Assembly: GCA_019115995.1 (NCBI GenBank)
Contig: DXCL01000031.1
Coordinates: 1 to 48,536 of the forward strand
Origin: Candidatus Borkfalkia avistercoris
Lineage (GTDB): Bacteria > Bacillota > Clostridia > Christensenellales > Borkfalkiaceae
Direction: 5' to 3'
DNA length: 48,536 bases
The translations under genes and the position numbers were made by a program. Shown in pieces: positions 1-9,902 of the stretch (its first letter is position 1; the number at the start of each line of letters is the position of its first letter). Below the pieces are notes generated by a model, which was given only the letters and a program-made list of their open reading frames with translations, was not told the DNA's origin and made no database searches.

Positions 1-96
1 TCTCCGTTTATAAGAAGGAATGAAAAGGTTGAGCTTTTTTAACGGACGGGATCTTTCAAAGTCATACAGCGTGGGGAATGCGGCATACAATGAGAT

Positions 97-792
97 ATGG
101 CTTATGCGAGCGAATTCCGTTATAAAAAGAGCGGGCACAGAAAAAATCGCCTTTCCTCGCGCAGAAAGGCGTTCATCGTAGCGGCGGTCGTTCTCGCCGT
201 CGTCATTACCGTTACCGTGTTTTTGCAGCGCAACGTTACGGGCATTCTGTACGATCTGAGCGAGGCTTCCGTCCGCGCCATGACCGTTTCCGCCGTCAAC
301 GACGCCGTCGCCGAAACGCTTAAAAACACAGACTACGGATCCTTCGTTACGGTCAGCTACGACGAAGCGGGCAAGGTCAGCGGCATCACGGCGAATTCGC
401 AGAAGGTCAATCTGTTCGCCCGCACCACGGCGAGCGCGGCGATGGCAAAAATTTCGCAGGCGACCTCCGGCGGCATTCAGGTGCCTCTCGGCGCGTTTAC
501 GGGCATCGAATTTTTGGCAGGTTTCGGCCCGAAGGTATCCTTTAAGATCATCTCCGTCGGCAGCGTTACGTGCTCCTTTTCCTCCGCTTTTGCGGGGGCG
601 GGGGTCAATCAGACGCTGCACTCCGTTTATATCTGCGTAGAGGCGGAGGTCAGCGTCGTCCTGCCTTCCGGCACGAAGAACATCGTAACGGACACCGAGG
701 TGCTTGCGGCGGAAAGCGTGATCGTGGGGGAGGTGCCCGACGCGTTTTTCGGCGCGGATATTTTCGGCGACGGGTACAGCCTGGCGCCGTAA
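97..792 (+). CDS. yunB: Sporulation protein YunB
   Basis: This 231-residue protein has a basic N-terminus and one membrane segment at about residues 25-45, followed by an extracytoplasmic domain. The domain matches the YunB family: a SEASVRAMTVSAVNDAV-type helix, a stretch beginning VPLGAFTGIEFLAG, then GPKVSFKIISVGSV, GVNQTLHSVYI and a final ESVIVGEVPDAFF. In Bacillus YunB is made in the mother cell under SigE and is needed for proper spore formation; its biochemical role is unknown. The start is fixed by an in-frame stop at 91-93 directly upstream, although the ribosome site is weak (GGGGAA lies 18 bases away). Bases 1-96 hold no gene I can support. The gene shows that the organism belongs to a spore-forming lineage. 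Confidence 0.85.
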   Translation: MAYASEFRYKKSGHRKNRLSSRRKAFIVAAVVLAVVITVTVFLQRNVTGILYDLSEASVRAMTVSAVNDAVAETLKNTDYGSFVTVSYDEAGKVSGITANSQKVNLFARTTASAAMAKISQATSGGIQVPLGAFTGIEFLAGFGPKVSFKIISVGSVTCSFSSAFAGAGVNQTLHSVYICVEAEVSVVLPSGTKNIVTDTEVLAAESVIVGEVPDAFFGADIFGDGYSLAP

Positions 793-881
793 AAACGGAG
801 CGGAAGGCTTCGCGCGGCGTAATCGGGCGCAAATACGGAAAAAGTTAAAAAGCTTTGGCAAAAATTTTGCCGCGTTTTTCG

Positions 882-910
882 TTGACATTTTCATTTTTTT
901 GCGTTAAGAT
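882..910 (+). promoter_or_regulatory. SigA-type promoter of the pheST T-box transcript
   Basis: TTGACA at 882-887 and TAAGAT at 905-910 are separated by 17 bases. Transcription would start near 917, just before the T-box leader. Confidence 0.75.
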
Positions 911-916
911 ATAAAA

Positions 917-1183
917 AATAACTGAAAGGCTGTGACGAAGACAGACGGCGCAAACGCGCGGTTCCAAGAGAGGGGAGCCCGTCGGCTGCAAAGCTTCCCG
1001 TATCCGCGGGCGCCGTTATTCACTTCCGAGCCGCTTTCCCGAAACTCGCGGGGAGTAAGGAAAGCCGTGTTTTCCGCGCGTTAAGCGGCAACGAGGCAAG
1101 GCGCGCCGCGCCCTGCGAACATAGGTGGTACAGCGTTATAAAAGCGCCCTGTGAGACGGTTCGTCTTACGGGGCGCTTATTTT
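917..1183 (+). promoter_or_regulatory. T-box riboswitch leader, Phe specifier (TTC)
   Basis: The leader has the full T-box layout. Stem I carries the GACGAAGA base motif at 934-941, the AGAGAGG element near 967-973 and a distal GGCTGC loop near 984-989. The 5' strand GACGGCG (944-950) pairs with CGCCGT (1011-1016). The specifier triplet is TTC at 1019-1021, followed by A and CTTCCGAG, the same arrangement as the Trp leader at 22250. The T-box bulge sequence AGGTGGTACAGCG lies at 1123-1135. An intrinsic terminator follows, with AAGCGCCC (1142-1149) pairing with GGGCGCTT (1171-1178) ahead of a T-rich tail. Uncharged tRNA-Phe would stabilise the antiterminator and switch on pheST. Confidence 0.92.
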
Positions 1184-1217
1184 ATCGGTCAAGAAATTTT
1201 AGTTTGGAGAAGGAAAA

Positions 1218-2246
<1,029 letters not shown>

Positions 2247-2262
2247 AGGGAGGACATACGCA

Positions 2263-4650
2263 ATGAAAGTACCTTTCAGCTGGCTCAAAGATTATGTGGA
2301 TATAGACGTTTCCGCCGAACAGTTGCAGGAAAAGCTCTTTTCCTGCGGCTTCGAAGTGGAAGAACTCAGATATGTGGGGGAAGAGATCGACCGCTGCGTG
2401 GCGGGCAGGATCACGCACATCGAAAAGCACCCCGACGCGGACAAGCTCAAAGTGTGCCGGCTCGACTGCGGCGAATACGGGCACGACATTCAGATCGTAA
2501 CGGGCGCAGACAACGTGTTCGAGGGCGCGCTCGTTCCCGTCGCGCTTGACGGTTCCTCCCTGCACGGGGGCGTGAAGATCAAAAAGGGCAAACTGCGCGG
2601 CGTGGAATCGTGCGGCATGCTCTGTTCGGGCGAGGAGCTCGGCATCAACGACGACTGGTATGACGGCGCCGACGTATACGGTATCCTGATCCTGCAAGAC
2701 GACGTGCCCGTGGGAACGGACATCAAAAAGGTGGTCGGGCTCGACGATTATATTTTCGACATCGCCGTTACCGCCAACCGCCCCGACTGTCAAAGTATTT
2801 ACGGCATCGCGCGCGAGGTCGCTGCGGTTCTCAAAAAGCCGTTGAAGCCCGTCGATCTCACCTACGAGGCTTCCGCGTTCAGCACGAGCGACCGCGTTTA
2901 CGTGCATGTGGAGGCGCCCGATCTCTGCCCCCGCTACATCGCGCACTATGTGCGCGGGCTGAAAATCGAAAAGTCCCCCCTTTGGATGCGCAGGAAGCTC
3001 GCGCTTTCGGGGCTGCGCGCCATCAGCAACGTGGTAGACATCACCAACTTCGTGCTGTTGGAGCTGGGGCAGCCCATGCACGCCTTCGACCTTTCCAAAG
3101 TAGAAAAGAACGAGATCTGCGTCCGCCGCGCGCACGCGGGGGAAAAGATCGTTACCCTCGACGAAAAGGAATTTGAATTGGGGGAAAACAATCTCGTCAT
3201 CTGCGACGGCGCAAAGCCGGTGGCGCTCGCGGGCGTCATGGGCGGGCTCAACAGCGGCATTTGCGAAACCACGAGCGAAGTGCTCTTCGAGAGCGCAAAG
3301 TTCGAACGCGCGAATATCCGCCGCACTTCCCGCGCCCTCGGGCAGAAGAGCGATTCCTCCGCACGCTTCGAAAAGGGCGTCGACGCGTATACGACGGGCA
3401 TCGCCATCAACCGCGCGCTCAACCTCATCGAGGCGCTCGGCTGCGGGCAGATCGCCTGCGACCGCTTCGACATCGAGGAGAAAGCCGTCTCGCCCGTCGT
3501 CGTCAGAACGAGCTACTCCAAGATCAACGCTCTCCTCGGCATCGAGGTGCCGAAGGAAGAGATCAAGGGTATCTTAAAGCGCCTCAATTTCAATGTAACG
3601 GCAAGGGGAGACGATATCACCGTTACCGCGCCCGCTTACCGCGAAGACATCGAGGGGTATCCCGATCTCGCGGAAGAAGTGATCCGCATGTACGGCTACG
3701 AGCACATTCGTGGTACCTTCCTTCCCACGGCGCAGGTTACGGGCGGCGGCTATTCGGCGGAACAACGCACGGAAGAGCGCGTAAAGCGCATCGCGCGCGG
3801 GCAGGATTACAACGAGATCATCACCTATTCCTTCATTTCTCCCAAAGATTATGCGCTTTTGCGTATAGGCGAGGAGGCGGAACGCGCGATCCGCATCAAA
3901 AACCCGATCGGCGAAGACATGAGCATCATGCGCACGACCCTCGCGCCGTCTATGCTGCAAACGCTCGTAAGAAATATCCGCCGCGGCAACGCTTGCGCGC
4001 GCCTTTTCGAGCTCGCAAATACGTATATCGCGAAGGAGCTCCCCCTCAAAGACCTGCCCGAGGAGCGCAAAACGCTCTGCTTCGGCGCGTACGGCGCTGC
4101 GGAAGATTTCTTTACCGCAAAGGGCGTATACGAGGCGATCGCCGCGGAATTCGGCATATCTTTTACGTATGAGGCGGCGGAAAGGCCCTTCCTGCACCCC
4201 GGCAAATGCGCCAAGGTGCTTTTGAACGGCGAAGAGGTCGGCTATTTCGGCGAGCTCGCGCCCGACCTTGCGGAGGAACTTGCCGTGGAGACGAACGTCT
4301 ATCTGGGCGAGCTCGACTATGCGCGGCTTCGCGGCCATCTTTCGGATAGGATCCGCTTTAAACCTCTGCCCAAATTTCCCGAAGTTTCCCGCGATCTGGC
4401 GCTCATCGCCGACGAAGGCGTTTTGTGCGCGGATCTCGAAAAGGGGATACGCGAAGCCTCCAAATACGTTACGGCGGTGCGCCTGTTCGACGTGTACCGC
4501 GGCGAACAGATCGGCGCGGGCAAAAAGAGCATGGCGTTCTCCGTCACGTTCACCCCGCACGAGAACGCTTTTAAGCCCGAGGACGTCGACGGCTACGTCA
4601 AGCGTATCCTGAAACATCTCGGAGAAAAATTCGGCGTTGCCCTTCGCTGA
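2263..4650 (+). CDS. pheT: Phenylalanine--tRNA ligase beta subunit
   Basis: This 795-residue protein is the editing and tRNA-binding partner of PheS, at the usual length for bacterial PheT. An EMAP-type tRNA-binding OB domain lies at about residues 40-150, opening with CVAGRITHIEKHPDADKLKV. The B3/B4 editing region follows at about 210-385 (GLRAISNVVDITNFVLLELG and MGG motifs), then B5 at about 400-470, a catalytically inert synthetase-like core, and an FDX-ACB anticodon-binding domain at about 698-795 (FPEVSRDLALI). A GGAGG site lies 9 bases before the ATG. It is co-transcribed with pheS. A clear terminator is not visible behind it; only a weak CGCCG/CGGCG hairpin and A/T-rich repeats lie between 4656 and 4712. 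Confidence 0.97.
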   Translation: MKVPFSWLKDYVDIDVSAEQLQEKLFSCGFEVEELRYVGEEIDRCVAGRITHIEKHPDADKLKVCRLDCGEYGHDIQIVTGADNVFEGALVPVALDGSSLHGGVKIKKGKLRGVESCGMLCSGEELGINDDWYDGADVYGILILQDDVPVGTDIKKVVGLDDYIFDIAVTANRPDCQSIYGIAREVAAVLKKPLKPVDLTYEASAFSTSDRVYVHVEAPDLCPRYIAHYVRGLKIEKSPLWMRRKLALSGLRAISNVVDITNFVLLELGQPMHAFDLSKVEKNEICVRRAHAGEKIVTLDEKEFELGENNLVICDGAKPVALAGVMGGLNSGICETTSEVLFESAKFERANIRRTSRALGQKSDSSARFEKGVDAYTTGIAINRALNLIEALGCGQIACDRFDIEEKAVSPVVVRTSYSKINALLGIEVPKEEIKGILKRLNFNVTARGDDITVTAPAYREDIEGYPDLAEEVIRMYGYEHIRGTFLPTAQVTGGGYSAEQRTEERVKRIARGQDYNEIITYSFISPKDYALLRIGEEAERAIRIKNPIGEDMSIMRTTLAPSMLQTLVRNIRRGNACARLFELANTYIAKELPLKDLPEERKTLCFGAYGAAEDFFTAKGVYEAIAAEFGISFTYEAAERPFLHPGKCAKVLLNGEEVGYFGELAPDLAEELAVETNVYLGELDYARLRGHLSDRIRFKPLPKFPEVSRDLALIADEGVLCADLEKGIREASKYVTAVRLFDVYRGEQIGAGKKSMAFSVTFTPHENAFKPEDVDGYVKRILKHLGEKFGVALR

Positions 4651-4738
4651 GCCGCGCGCCGATTGCGGCGTCCGTTCTGCGTTTTTATGCAAAAATATAA
4701 ATTTTTATGCAGAGCTTGGCGGAAAATGCCGAAAGGGA

Positions 4739-4767
4739 TTGCAACGCGGATAAAAATGTGATAAAAT
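4739..4767 (+). promoter_or_regulatory. Promoter of the paaK-ior cluster
   Basis: TTGCAA at 4739-4744 and TAAAAT at 4762-4767 have a 17-base spacer, with a TG two bases before the -10 (TGTGATAAAAT). It lies 36 bases ahead of the first paaK start. Confidence 0.6.
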
Positions 4768-4803
4768 AGTATTTAACAGGTCTAAGAAAGCGAGGGGAAT
4801 TTT

Positions 4804-6102
4804 ATGCGAATGTTCAGTCCCGAAATCGAAACCATGCCGCGCGTAAAAATACGCGAAATGCAGCTCGAACGGCTCAAACACATCGTGCGCTACGCCTACG
4901 AAAACGTGCCCATGTACAAAGAGCGGTTCGATAAGATAGGGTTAAAGCCCGAGCATATCAAAACGCTCAAAGACATCGAAAAGATACCTTATACCACGAA
5001 GGACGACCTTCGCGACAATTATCCGTTCAAATTGCTCGCCGTGCCGATGAAAAAGATCATTCGCGTGCACGCGTCGAGCGGCACGACGGGCAAACCCATC
5101 ACCTGCGGCTATACGCGCGCCGATCTCGACAACTGGTCTACCTGCATCGCGCGCATACTGACGATGGCGGGCGCGACCGACGAGGATATTTTCCACGTCG
5201 CGTTCGGATACGGGCTGTTCACGGGCGGCTTCGGCCTGCATTACGGCATCGAAAAGCTGGGGGCGACCGTCGTACCCGTCTCTTCCGGCAATACCGAGCG
5301 GCAGATCATGCTCCTGAAAGATTTTGGCGCGACGGCGCTCATCGCCACGCCGAGCTATGCCATGTACCTTGCGGAAACCGCAAAGAAGATGGACGTGCTC
5401 AAAGACCTCAAACTGCGGCTCGTCTGCATGGGGGCGGAGGCGTCCACTGCGGAAATGCACGAGGCTCTTTACCGGATCCTCGGGGCGTTCCCCACCGAAA
5501 ATTACGGGCTTACCGAAGTGGGCGGCCCGGGCGTTTCGGGCGAATGCCGCGAAAAGGCGGGCATGCACATCAACGAGGATATGTACTATCCCGAGATCGT
5601 CAATATCGAAGAGAACAGGGCGCTCCCCGAGGGAGAGCAGGGCGAATTGGTGCTCACCACCCTCACGAAAGAGGGCATGCCTATCCTCAGATACCGCACC
5701 AAAGACATCACCTCTCTTACATACGAGCCGTGCAAATGCGGCAGAACGACCGCGCGCATGGCGCGGGTCGTGGGGCGTACAGACGATATGCTGATCATTC
5801 GCGGCGTAAACGTGTTCCCGTCGCAGATCGAAAGCGTGCTCATGGCGATGCCCGAGCTCGGCAAAACGTACGAGATCATCGTCGACCGCGTGAACTATAT
5901 GGACACGATAGAAGTGCACGTCGAGGTGGAAGACGCGAACCTTCTGACCGACTATTCCAAGCTGGAAGAGCTGGTCGCGAAAATCAAACACAAACTGCGC
6001 GTCGTGGTGCAGCTCGACGTCAAAGTGAAACTTGTAGAACCTTTCTCCATCAAGCGCGCGGAAGGCAAAGTCAAGCGCGTTACCGACCTGAGAAAGCATT
6101 GA
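4804..6102 (+). CDS. paaK: Phenylacetate--CoA ligase, paralogue 1
   Basis: This is a 432-residue member of the PaaK group of adenylate-forming enzymes, which convert aryl acetates, ATP and CoA to aryl-acetyl-CoA. The phosphate-binding loop SSGTTGKP is at residues 91-98. Further motifs are ENYGLTEVGGPG, LRYRTKD and the hinge region GRTDDMLIIRGVNVFPSQIE, which is characteristic of PaaK, followed by the small C-terminal domain. CxC residues precede the hinge (CKCGRT), as is common in this group. It is the first gene of a cluster with iorA, iorB and a second paaK. In anaerobes this arrangement links aryl-pyruvate oxidation to aryl acetates. The preferred acid (phenyl-, 4-hydroxyphenyl- or indoleacetate) cannot be read from the sequence. 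Confidence 0.9.
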   Translation: MRMFSPEIETMPRVKIREMQLERLKHIVRYAYENVPMYKERFDKIGLKPEHIKTLKDIEKIPYTTKDDLRDNYPFKLLAVPMKKIIRVHASSGTTGKPITCGYTRADLDNWSTCIARILTMAGATDEDIFHVAFGYGLFTGGFGLHYGIEKLGATVVPVSSGNTERQIMLLKDFGATALIATPSYAMYLAETAKKMDVLKDLKLRLVCMGAEASTAEMHEALYRILGAFPTENYGLTEVGGPGVSGECREKAGMHINEDMYYPEIVNIEENRALPEGEQGELVLTTLTKEGMPILRYRTKDITSLTYEPCKCGRTTARMARVVGRTDDMLIIRGVNVFPSQIESVLMAMPELGKTYEIIVDRVNYMDTIEVHVEVEDANLLTDYSKLEELVAKIKHKLRVVVQLDVKVKLVEPFSIKRAEGKVKRVTDLRKH

Positions 6103-6147
6103 ATTACAGTAACGGAAAAACACATAGATAGGTAGGTTAGAACAGAT

Positions 6148-7866
6148 ATGAAAAAACTTCTTCTCGGCGATTTCGCCGTCGCGCGCGGCGCGTGGGAGGC
6201 GGGCGTACACGTCGCTTCCGCTTATCCGGGAACTCCCTCTACGGAGATCACGGAGGAGCTCGCGCGCTTTCCCGAAGTATACAGCGAATGGTCTCCGAAC
6301 GAAAAGGTGGCCATGGAAGTGGGCATCGGCGCGTCTATCAAGGGCGCGCGCGCCATCGTTTCCATGAAGCACGTCGGTCTGAACGTGGCGTGCGATCCGC
6401 TCTTTACCGCCTCGTATACGGGCGTGAACGGCGGCCTCGTCATCGCCGTGGCAGACGATCCTTCCGTATTCTCCTCGCAGAACGAGCAGGATACCCGCCT
6501 GACGGCGGTCAGCGCGAAGGTTCCCGTTTTGGAGCCTTCCGACAGCCAGGAAGCGAAAGATTTTACTAAGCTCGCCTTCGAGCTTTCCGAAAAGTACGAT
6601 ACGCCTGTCATTTTGCGCGTAACCACGCGCGTGGCGCACTCGCAGAGCGCGGTGGAGCTTGAAGAGCGCAAAGAACTGCCTCTCCGCCCCTATGAAAAGG
6701 ATATCCCCAAGTATGTCATGATGCCCGCAAACGCGCGCGTCAAGCACGTCGTGGTGGAGCGCCGCACAGAAAAACTTTCCGAAGATTCCAACGAGTTTGC
6801 GATCAACCGCATCGAAGAGGGGAGCAAAGAGCTCGGCATCATCTGCTCGGGCGGCGTGTACGAATATGTGAAGGAAGCTCTGCCCGAAGCGAGCGTGCTG
6901 AAATTGGGCATGGTGTATCCGCTCCCGTTCAAACTCATCGAAAAATTTGCCAAGAGCGTAAAGCGTTGCATCGTGGCGGAAGAGCTCGCCCCGCACATCG
7001 AAACGATGGTCAAGGCGGCGGGCATTCAGGTAGAGGGCAAAAATCTCTTCCCGCTCGAAGGTGAGTTTTCCGCAAAGCTCATCCGCGAAAGGATACTCGG
7101 CGAAAAGCCGTGCGTGTCGTGCGCGAACGTGCCCGCGCGTCCTCCCGTTCTCTGCGCGGGCTGCCCGCACAGGGGAGTGTTCTATATCCTCTCCAAATTA
7201 AAGCTCAACGTGCTCGGCGATATCGGCTGCTATACGCTCGGCGCGGTGCCGCCGCTCTCCGCGATGGACGCGGTCGTGTGCATGGGCGCAAGCATCGGCA
7301 TGGCGATCGGTTTCGATAAAGCCGACCCCGAAGCGCACAAACATTCGGTGGCGGTCATCGGCGATTCCACCTTTATCCACAGCGGCATCACCGGTCTGAT
7401 CGATGCGGTTTACAACAAGGCGAAGATCACCGTCATCATTTTGGACAACCGCACGACGGGCATGACGGGGCATCAGAACCACCCCGCGACGGGCAAGACC
7501 ATCAAAAACGAAGATACATACGAGCTCGACCTCGCCGAGGTCTGCCGCGCGGTGGGCGTTAAAAACGTGCGCACGGTCAACCCCAACGACCTTGCGGAAA
7601 CGGAAAAGGCGGTCAAAGAGGAACTCGCCAAAGACGAGGTTTCCGTCATCATCGCTAAAAAACCGTGCGTGCTCCTCACCAAAAAGCTATATAACGGCTT
7701 CAAAGTCAACGAAAAGTGCAAAAAGTGCAAGGCGTGCTTAAAGCTCGGCTGCCCCGCGATCGTCAACGGCAAAGACGGCATCACGATAGACGTATCCCTT
7801 TGCACGGAGTGCGGGCTCTGCCAGAACGTGTGCAAATTCGGCGCCATCGACGGGGAGGTAAAGTAA
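6148..7866 (+). CDS. iorA: Indolepyruvate ferredoxin oxidoreductase, alpha subunit
   Basis: IorA oxidises aryl pyruvates from Trp, Phe and Tyr transamination to aryl-acetyl-CoA and CO2, reducing ferredoxin; it is oxygen-sensitive and cytoplasmic. The 572-residue protein begins with the pyrimidine-binding domain (YPGTPSTEITEEL, SEWSPNEKVAMEVGIGAS). The thiamine-diphosphate domain follows (GDIGCYTLGAVPPL, VIGDSTFIHSGITGL, DNRTTGMTGHQNHPATG). It ends in a two-cluster ferredoxin domain, with C524, C527, C530 and C535 for the first [4Fe-4S] and C552, C555, C558 and C562 for the second. One base separates its stop from iorB, which implies tight coupling. The ribosome site is weak. The flanking CoA ligases could use the thioester product to make ATP or recycle free acids. 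Confidence 0.95.
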   Translation: MKKLLLGDFAVARGAWEAGVHVASAYPGTPSTEITEELARFPEVYSEWSPNEKVAMEVGIGASIKGARAIVSMKHVGLNVACDPLFTASYTGVNGGLVIAVADDPSVFSSQNEQDTRLTAVSAKVPVLEPSDSQEAKDFTKLAFELSEKYDTPVILRVTTRVAHSQSAVELEERKELPLRPYEKDIPKYVMMPANARVKHVVVERRTEKLSEDSNEFAINRIEEGSKELGIICSGGVYEYVKEALPEASVLKLGMVYPLPFKLIEKFAKSVKRCIVAEELAPHIETMVKAAGIQVEGKNLFPLEGEFSAKLIRERILGEKPCVSCANVPARPPVLCAGCPHRGVFYILSKLKLNVLGDIGCYTLGAVPPLSAMDAVVCMGASIGMAIGFDKADPEAHKHSVAVIGDSTFIHSGITGLIDAVYNKAKITVIILDNRTTGMTGHQNHPATGKTIKNEDTYELDLAEVCRAVGVKNVRTVNPNDLAETEKAVKEELAKDEVSVIIAKKPCVLLTKKLYNGFKVNEKCKKCKACLKLGCPAIVNGKDGITIDVSLCTECGLCQNVCKFGAIDGEVK

Positions 7867-7867
7867 C

Positions 7868-8431
7868 ATGAACGCAAAATACGATATACTCATCGTCGGC
7901 GTCGGCGGGCAGGGAACGCTGCTCGCGAGCCGCGTATTGGGCAAATACGCATTGGATATGGGCTTCGACGTAAAGCTGAGCGAGGTGCACGGCATGGCAC
8001 AGCGCGGCGGCAGCGTCATGACGTATGTGCGCATCGGCAAAAACATCGCCTCTCCCATCATCGACGAGGGCGGCGCAGACCTTATTCTGTCCTTTGAAAA
8101 GCTGGAAGCGCTGCGCTACCGCCATTATCTCAAAGAGGGCGGGCACATTCTGTATTCCACGCAGGAGATCATGCCCATGCCCGTCGTTACGGGTGCGGCG
8201 GAATACCCGCAGGGCATCGAAAAGGAACTTCCCGGAACGGGGGTCGACGCGCTCGCGCTCGCGATAGAGGCGGGCAACAGCAAGTCGGCAAATTCCGTCA
8301 TGCTCGGGGCGCTGTGCAAAAAACTGGGCTTCGACCGCGAAAAATTCGAGGAAGCGCTCATCTCCTGCATTCCGCAGAAGACCATCGAAATGAATAAAAA
8401 GGCGTTCGCGCTCGGCTACGCCGCCGCGTAA
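7868..8431 (+). CDS. iorB: Indolepyruvate ferredoxin oxidoreductase, beta subunit
   Basis: IorB is the gamma-type domain of the 2-oxoacid:acceptor oxidoreductase superfamily and completes the IorAB enzyme by holding CoA and the interface. The 187-residue length is typical. It starts with the nucleotide-fold motif DILIVGVGGQGTLLASRVLG and continues with the family signature SEVHGMAQRGGSVMTYVRIG. It is translated from an ATG one base after the iorA stop, with a GGGGAGG site inside the iorA end. Its neighbours indicate a role in fermentation of aromatic amino acids or in reverse aryl-acetate assimilation. Confidence 0.95.
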   Translation: MNAKYDILIVGVGGQGTLLASRVLGKYALDMGFDVKLSEVHGMAQRGGSVMTYVRIGKNIASPIIDEGGADLILSFEKLEALRYRHYLKEGGHILYSTQEIMPMPVVTGAAEYPQGIEKELPGTGVDALALAIEAGNSKSANSVMLGALCKKLGFDREKFEEALISCIPQKTIEMNKKAFALGYAAA

Positions 8432-8469
8432 AGCACGCCGCACCATCATTAAATAAAGGGGAAGAAGCA

Positions 8470-9789
8470 ATGGCGAAATCAAAATTGAAAGATTATATCT
8501 ACCGCCCCGAATTCGAGTGCATGACGCGCACGGAAATGGAGAACTTGCAGAGCGAGCGGCTGCGCAAAACGGTCGAGCTCGTGTACAACAACTGCAAACC
8601 TTACCGCGCCAAAATGGACGAATTCAAAATAAAGCCGTCCGACATCAAGTCGGTTTCCGACCTTACAAAACTCCCGTTCACAGTCAAGCACGATCTGCGT
8701 GAGGCGTATCCGTTCGGCTTTTATTCCTCGCCCTCGCGCGACATCGTGGAAGTGCACGCGTCCAGCGGCACCACGGGCAAGCTCACCGTGGTCGGCTATA
8801 CGCAGAACGATATAGACGTATGGGCGGAGATCGCGGCGCGCTCGCTCGCAATGGCGGGCGTTACCAAAGACTCGCTCGTGCACGTGGCTTACGGCTACGG
8901 GCTGTTCACGGGCGGCCTGGGCGCGCATTACGGCGCGCAGAAAATAGGGGCGAGCACCGTTCCCGCCAGCGCCGGCAATACGATACGCCAGCTCACCCTT
9001 TTGCGCGATTTCGGCGCCACGCACCTGTGCTGCACCCCCTCGTACGCGATCTTCCTCGGCACGGAAATTGAAAAGGCAGGCATGAATATCGAGGATTTCT
9101 CTCTCATCGGCGGCGCGTTCGGCGCAGAGCCCTGGACGTACCAGATGCGCGACGAACTCGAAAGGCTGCTGCATATCGACGCGCTCGATATTTACGGGCT
9201 TTCGGAAATTTCCGGCCCCGGCGTTTCCATGGAATGCATGCAAAAGCACGGCAACCATATTCAGGAAGACCACTTCATTCCCGAGATCATCGATCCCGAA
9301 ACGCTCGAACCTCTGCCGTTCGGGTGCGAGGGCGAGCTCGTGTTCACGACCATTACCAAAACGGGCCAGCCGCTCATCCGTTACCGCACGCGCGATCTTT
9401 GCACCCTTTCCAACGAAAAGTGCGCCTGCGGCAGAACGACGGTCAAGATGGGCAAGGTCAAGGGCCGTTCGGACGATATGCTCATCATTCGCGGCGTAAA
9501 CGTGTTCCCGTCTCAGATAGAGGCGGCGATCATGAACGTTTCGGGCGTATCTCCGCACTATATGATCTATGTAGACCGCGTAAACAACCTCGACGTGATG
9601 GAAATAGACATCGAGCTGGACGGCAACCTTACGCCCGATAAAGTTTCCGATATCGAATCCATCAAAAAGAAAGTGGAAACGGAAGTCAATTCCTACATCG
9701 GTCTCAGCGCAAAGATCAAACTTTGCGAAAGCGGCACCATCAGGCGCAGCGAAGGCAAAGCGGTGCGCGTGATCGACAGAAGGGAGTAA
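8470..9789 (+). CDS. paaK: Phenylacetate--CoA ligase, paralogue 2
   Basis: This 439-residue second PaaK shares architecture with the gene at 4804: the loop HASSGTTGK at about residues 96-104, DIYGLSEISGPG, RYRTRD, a CACGRT pair and the hinge GRSDDMLIIRGVNVFPSQIE. It clearly diverges elsewhere, so it is an older duplicate and not a recent copy. An AAGGGGAAG site precedes the ATG. It follows iorB by 38 bases and is probably in the same operon. Two ligases around one IorAB suggest different aryl-acid preferences or opposite physiological directions; this is inference. Confidence 0.9.
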   Translation: MAKSKLKDYIYRPEFECMTRTEMENLQSERLRKTVELVYNNCKPYRAKMDEFKIKPSDIKSVSDLTKLPFTVKHDLREAYPFGFYSSPSRDIVEVHASSGTTGKLTVVGYTQNDIDVWAEIAARSLAMAGVTKDSLVHVAYGYGLFTGGLGAHYGAQKIGASTVPASAGNTIRQLTLLRDFGATHLCCTPSYAIFLGTEIEKAGMNIEDFSLIGGAFGAEPWTYQMRDELERLLHIDALDIYGLSEISGPGVSMECMQKHGNHIQEDHFIPEIIDPETLEPLPFGCEGELVFTTITKTGQPLIRYRTRDLCTLSNEKCACGRTTVKMGKVKGRSDDMLIIRGVNVFPSQIEAAIMNVSGVSPHYMIYVDRVNNLDVMEIDIELDGNLTPDKVSDIESIKKKVETEVNSYIGLSAKIKLCESGTIRRSEGKAVRVIDRRE

Positions 9790-9836
9790 AACGCGCGCGC
9801 CGTGCGCCCCGCGGAATAAAAATTTTTTATTTCGGC

Positions 9837-9868
9837 TTGCAAAGCGCGGCGCGGTGTGGTACTATAAT
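9837..9868 (+). promoter_or_regulatory. Possible promoter of the ACT-domain gene
   Basis: A consensus TATAAT lies at 9863-9868 ahead of the ACT-domain gene. TTGCAA at 9837-9842 is 20 bases upstream, a long spacer. TACTAT at 9860-9865 would give 17 bases instead. The -10 is convincing and the -35 less so. Confidence 0.45.
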
Positions 9869-9902
9869 AATATATTAAATCATTCGGATAAGGAGGAGGA
9901 CT

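Noticed and set aside
4682-4712. TTTTTATGCA direct repeats after pheT as a possible regulatory element
   Set aside because: Only two A/T-rich copies, lying between genes with a clear separate promoter; chance is likely.
4942-7170. A 742-codon open frame on the minus strand across paaK and iorA
   Set aside because: It spans two well-identified plus-strand genes and their gap, is Arg/His-rich, and has no recognisable motif. GC-rich third positions explain the lack of stops.
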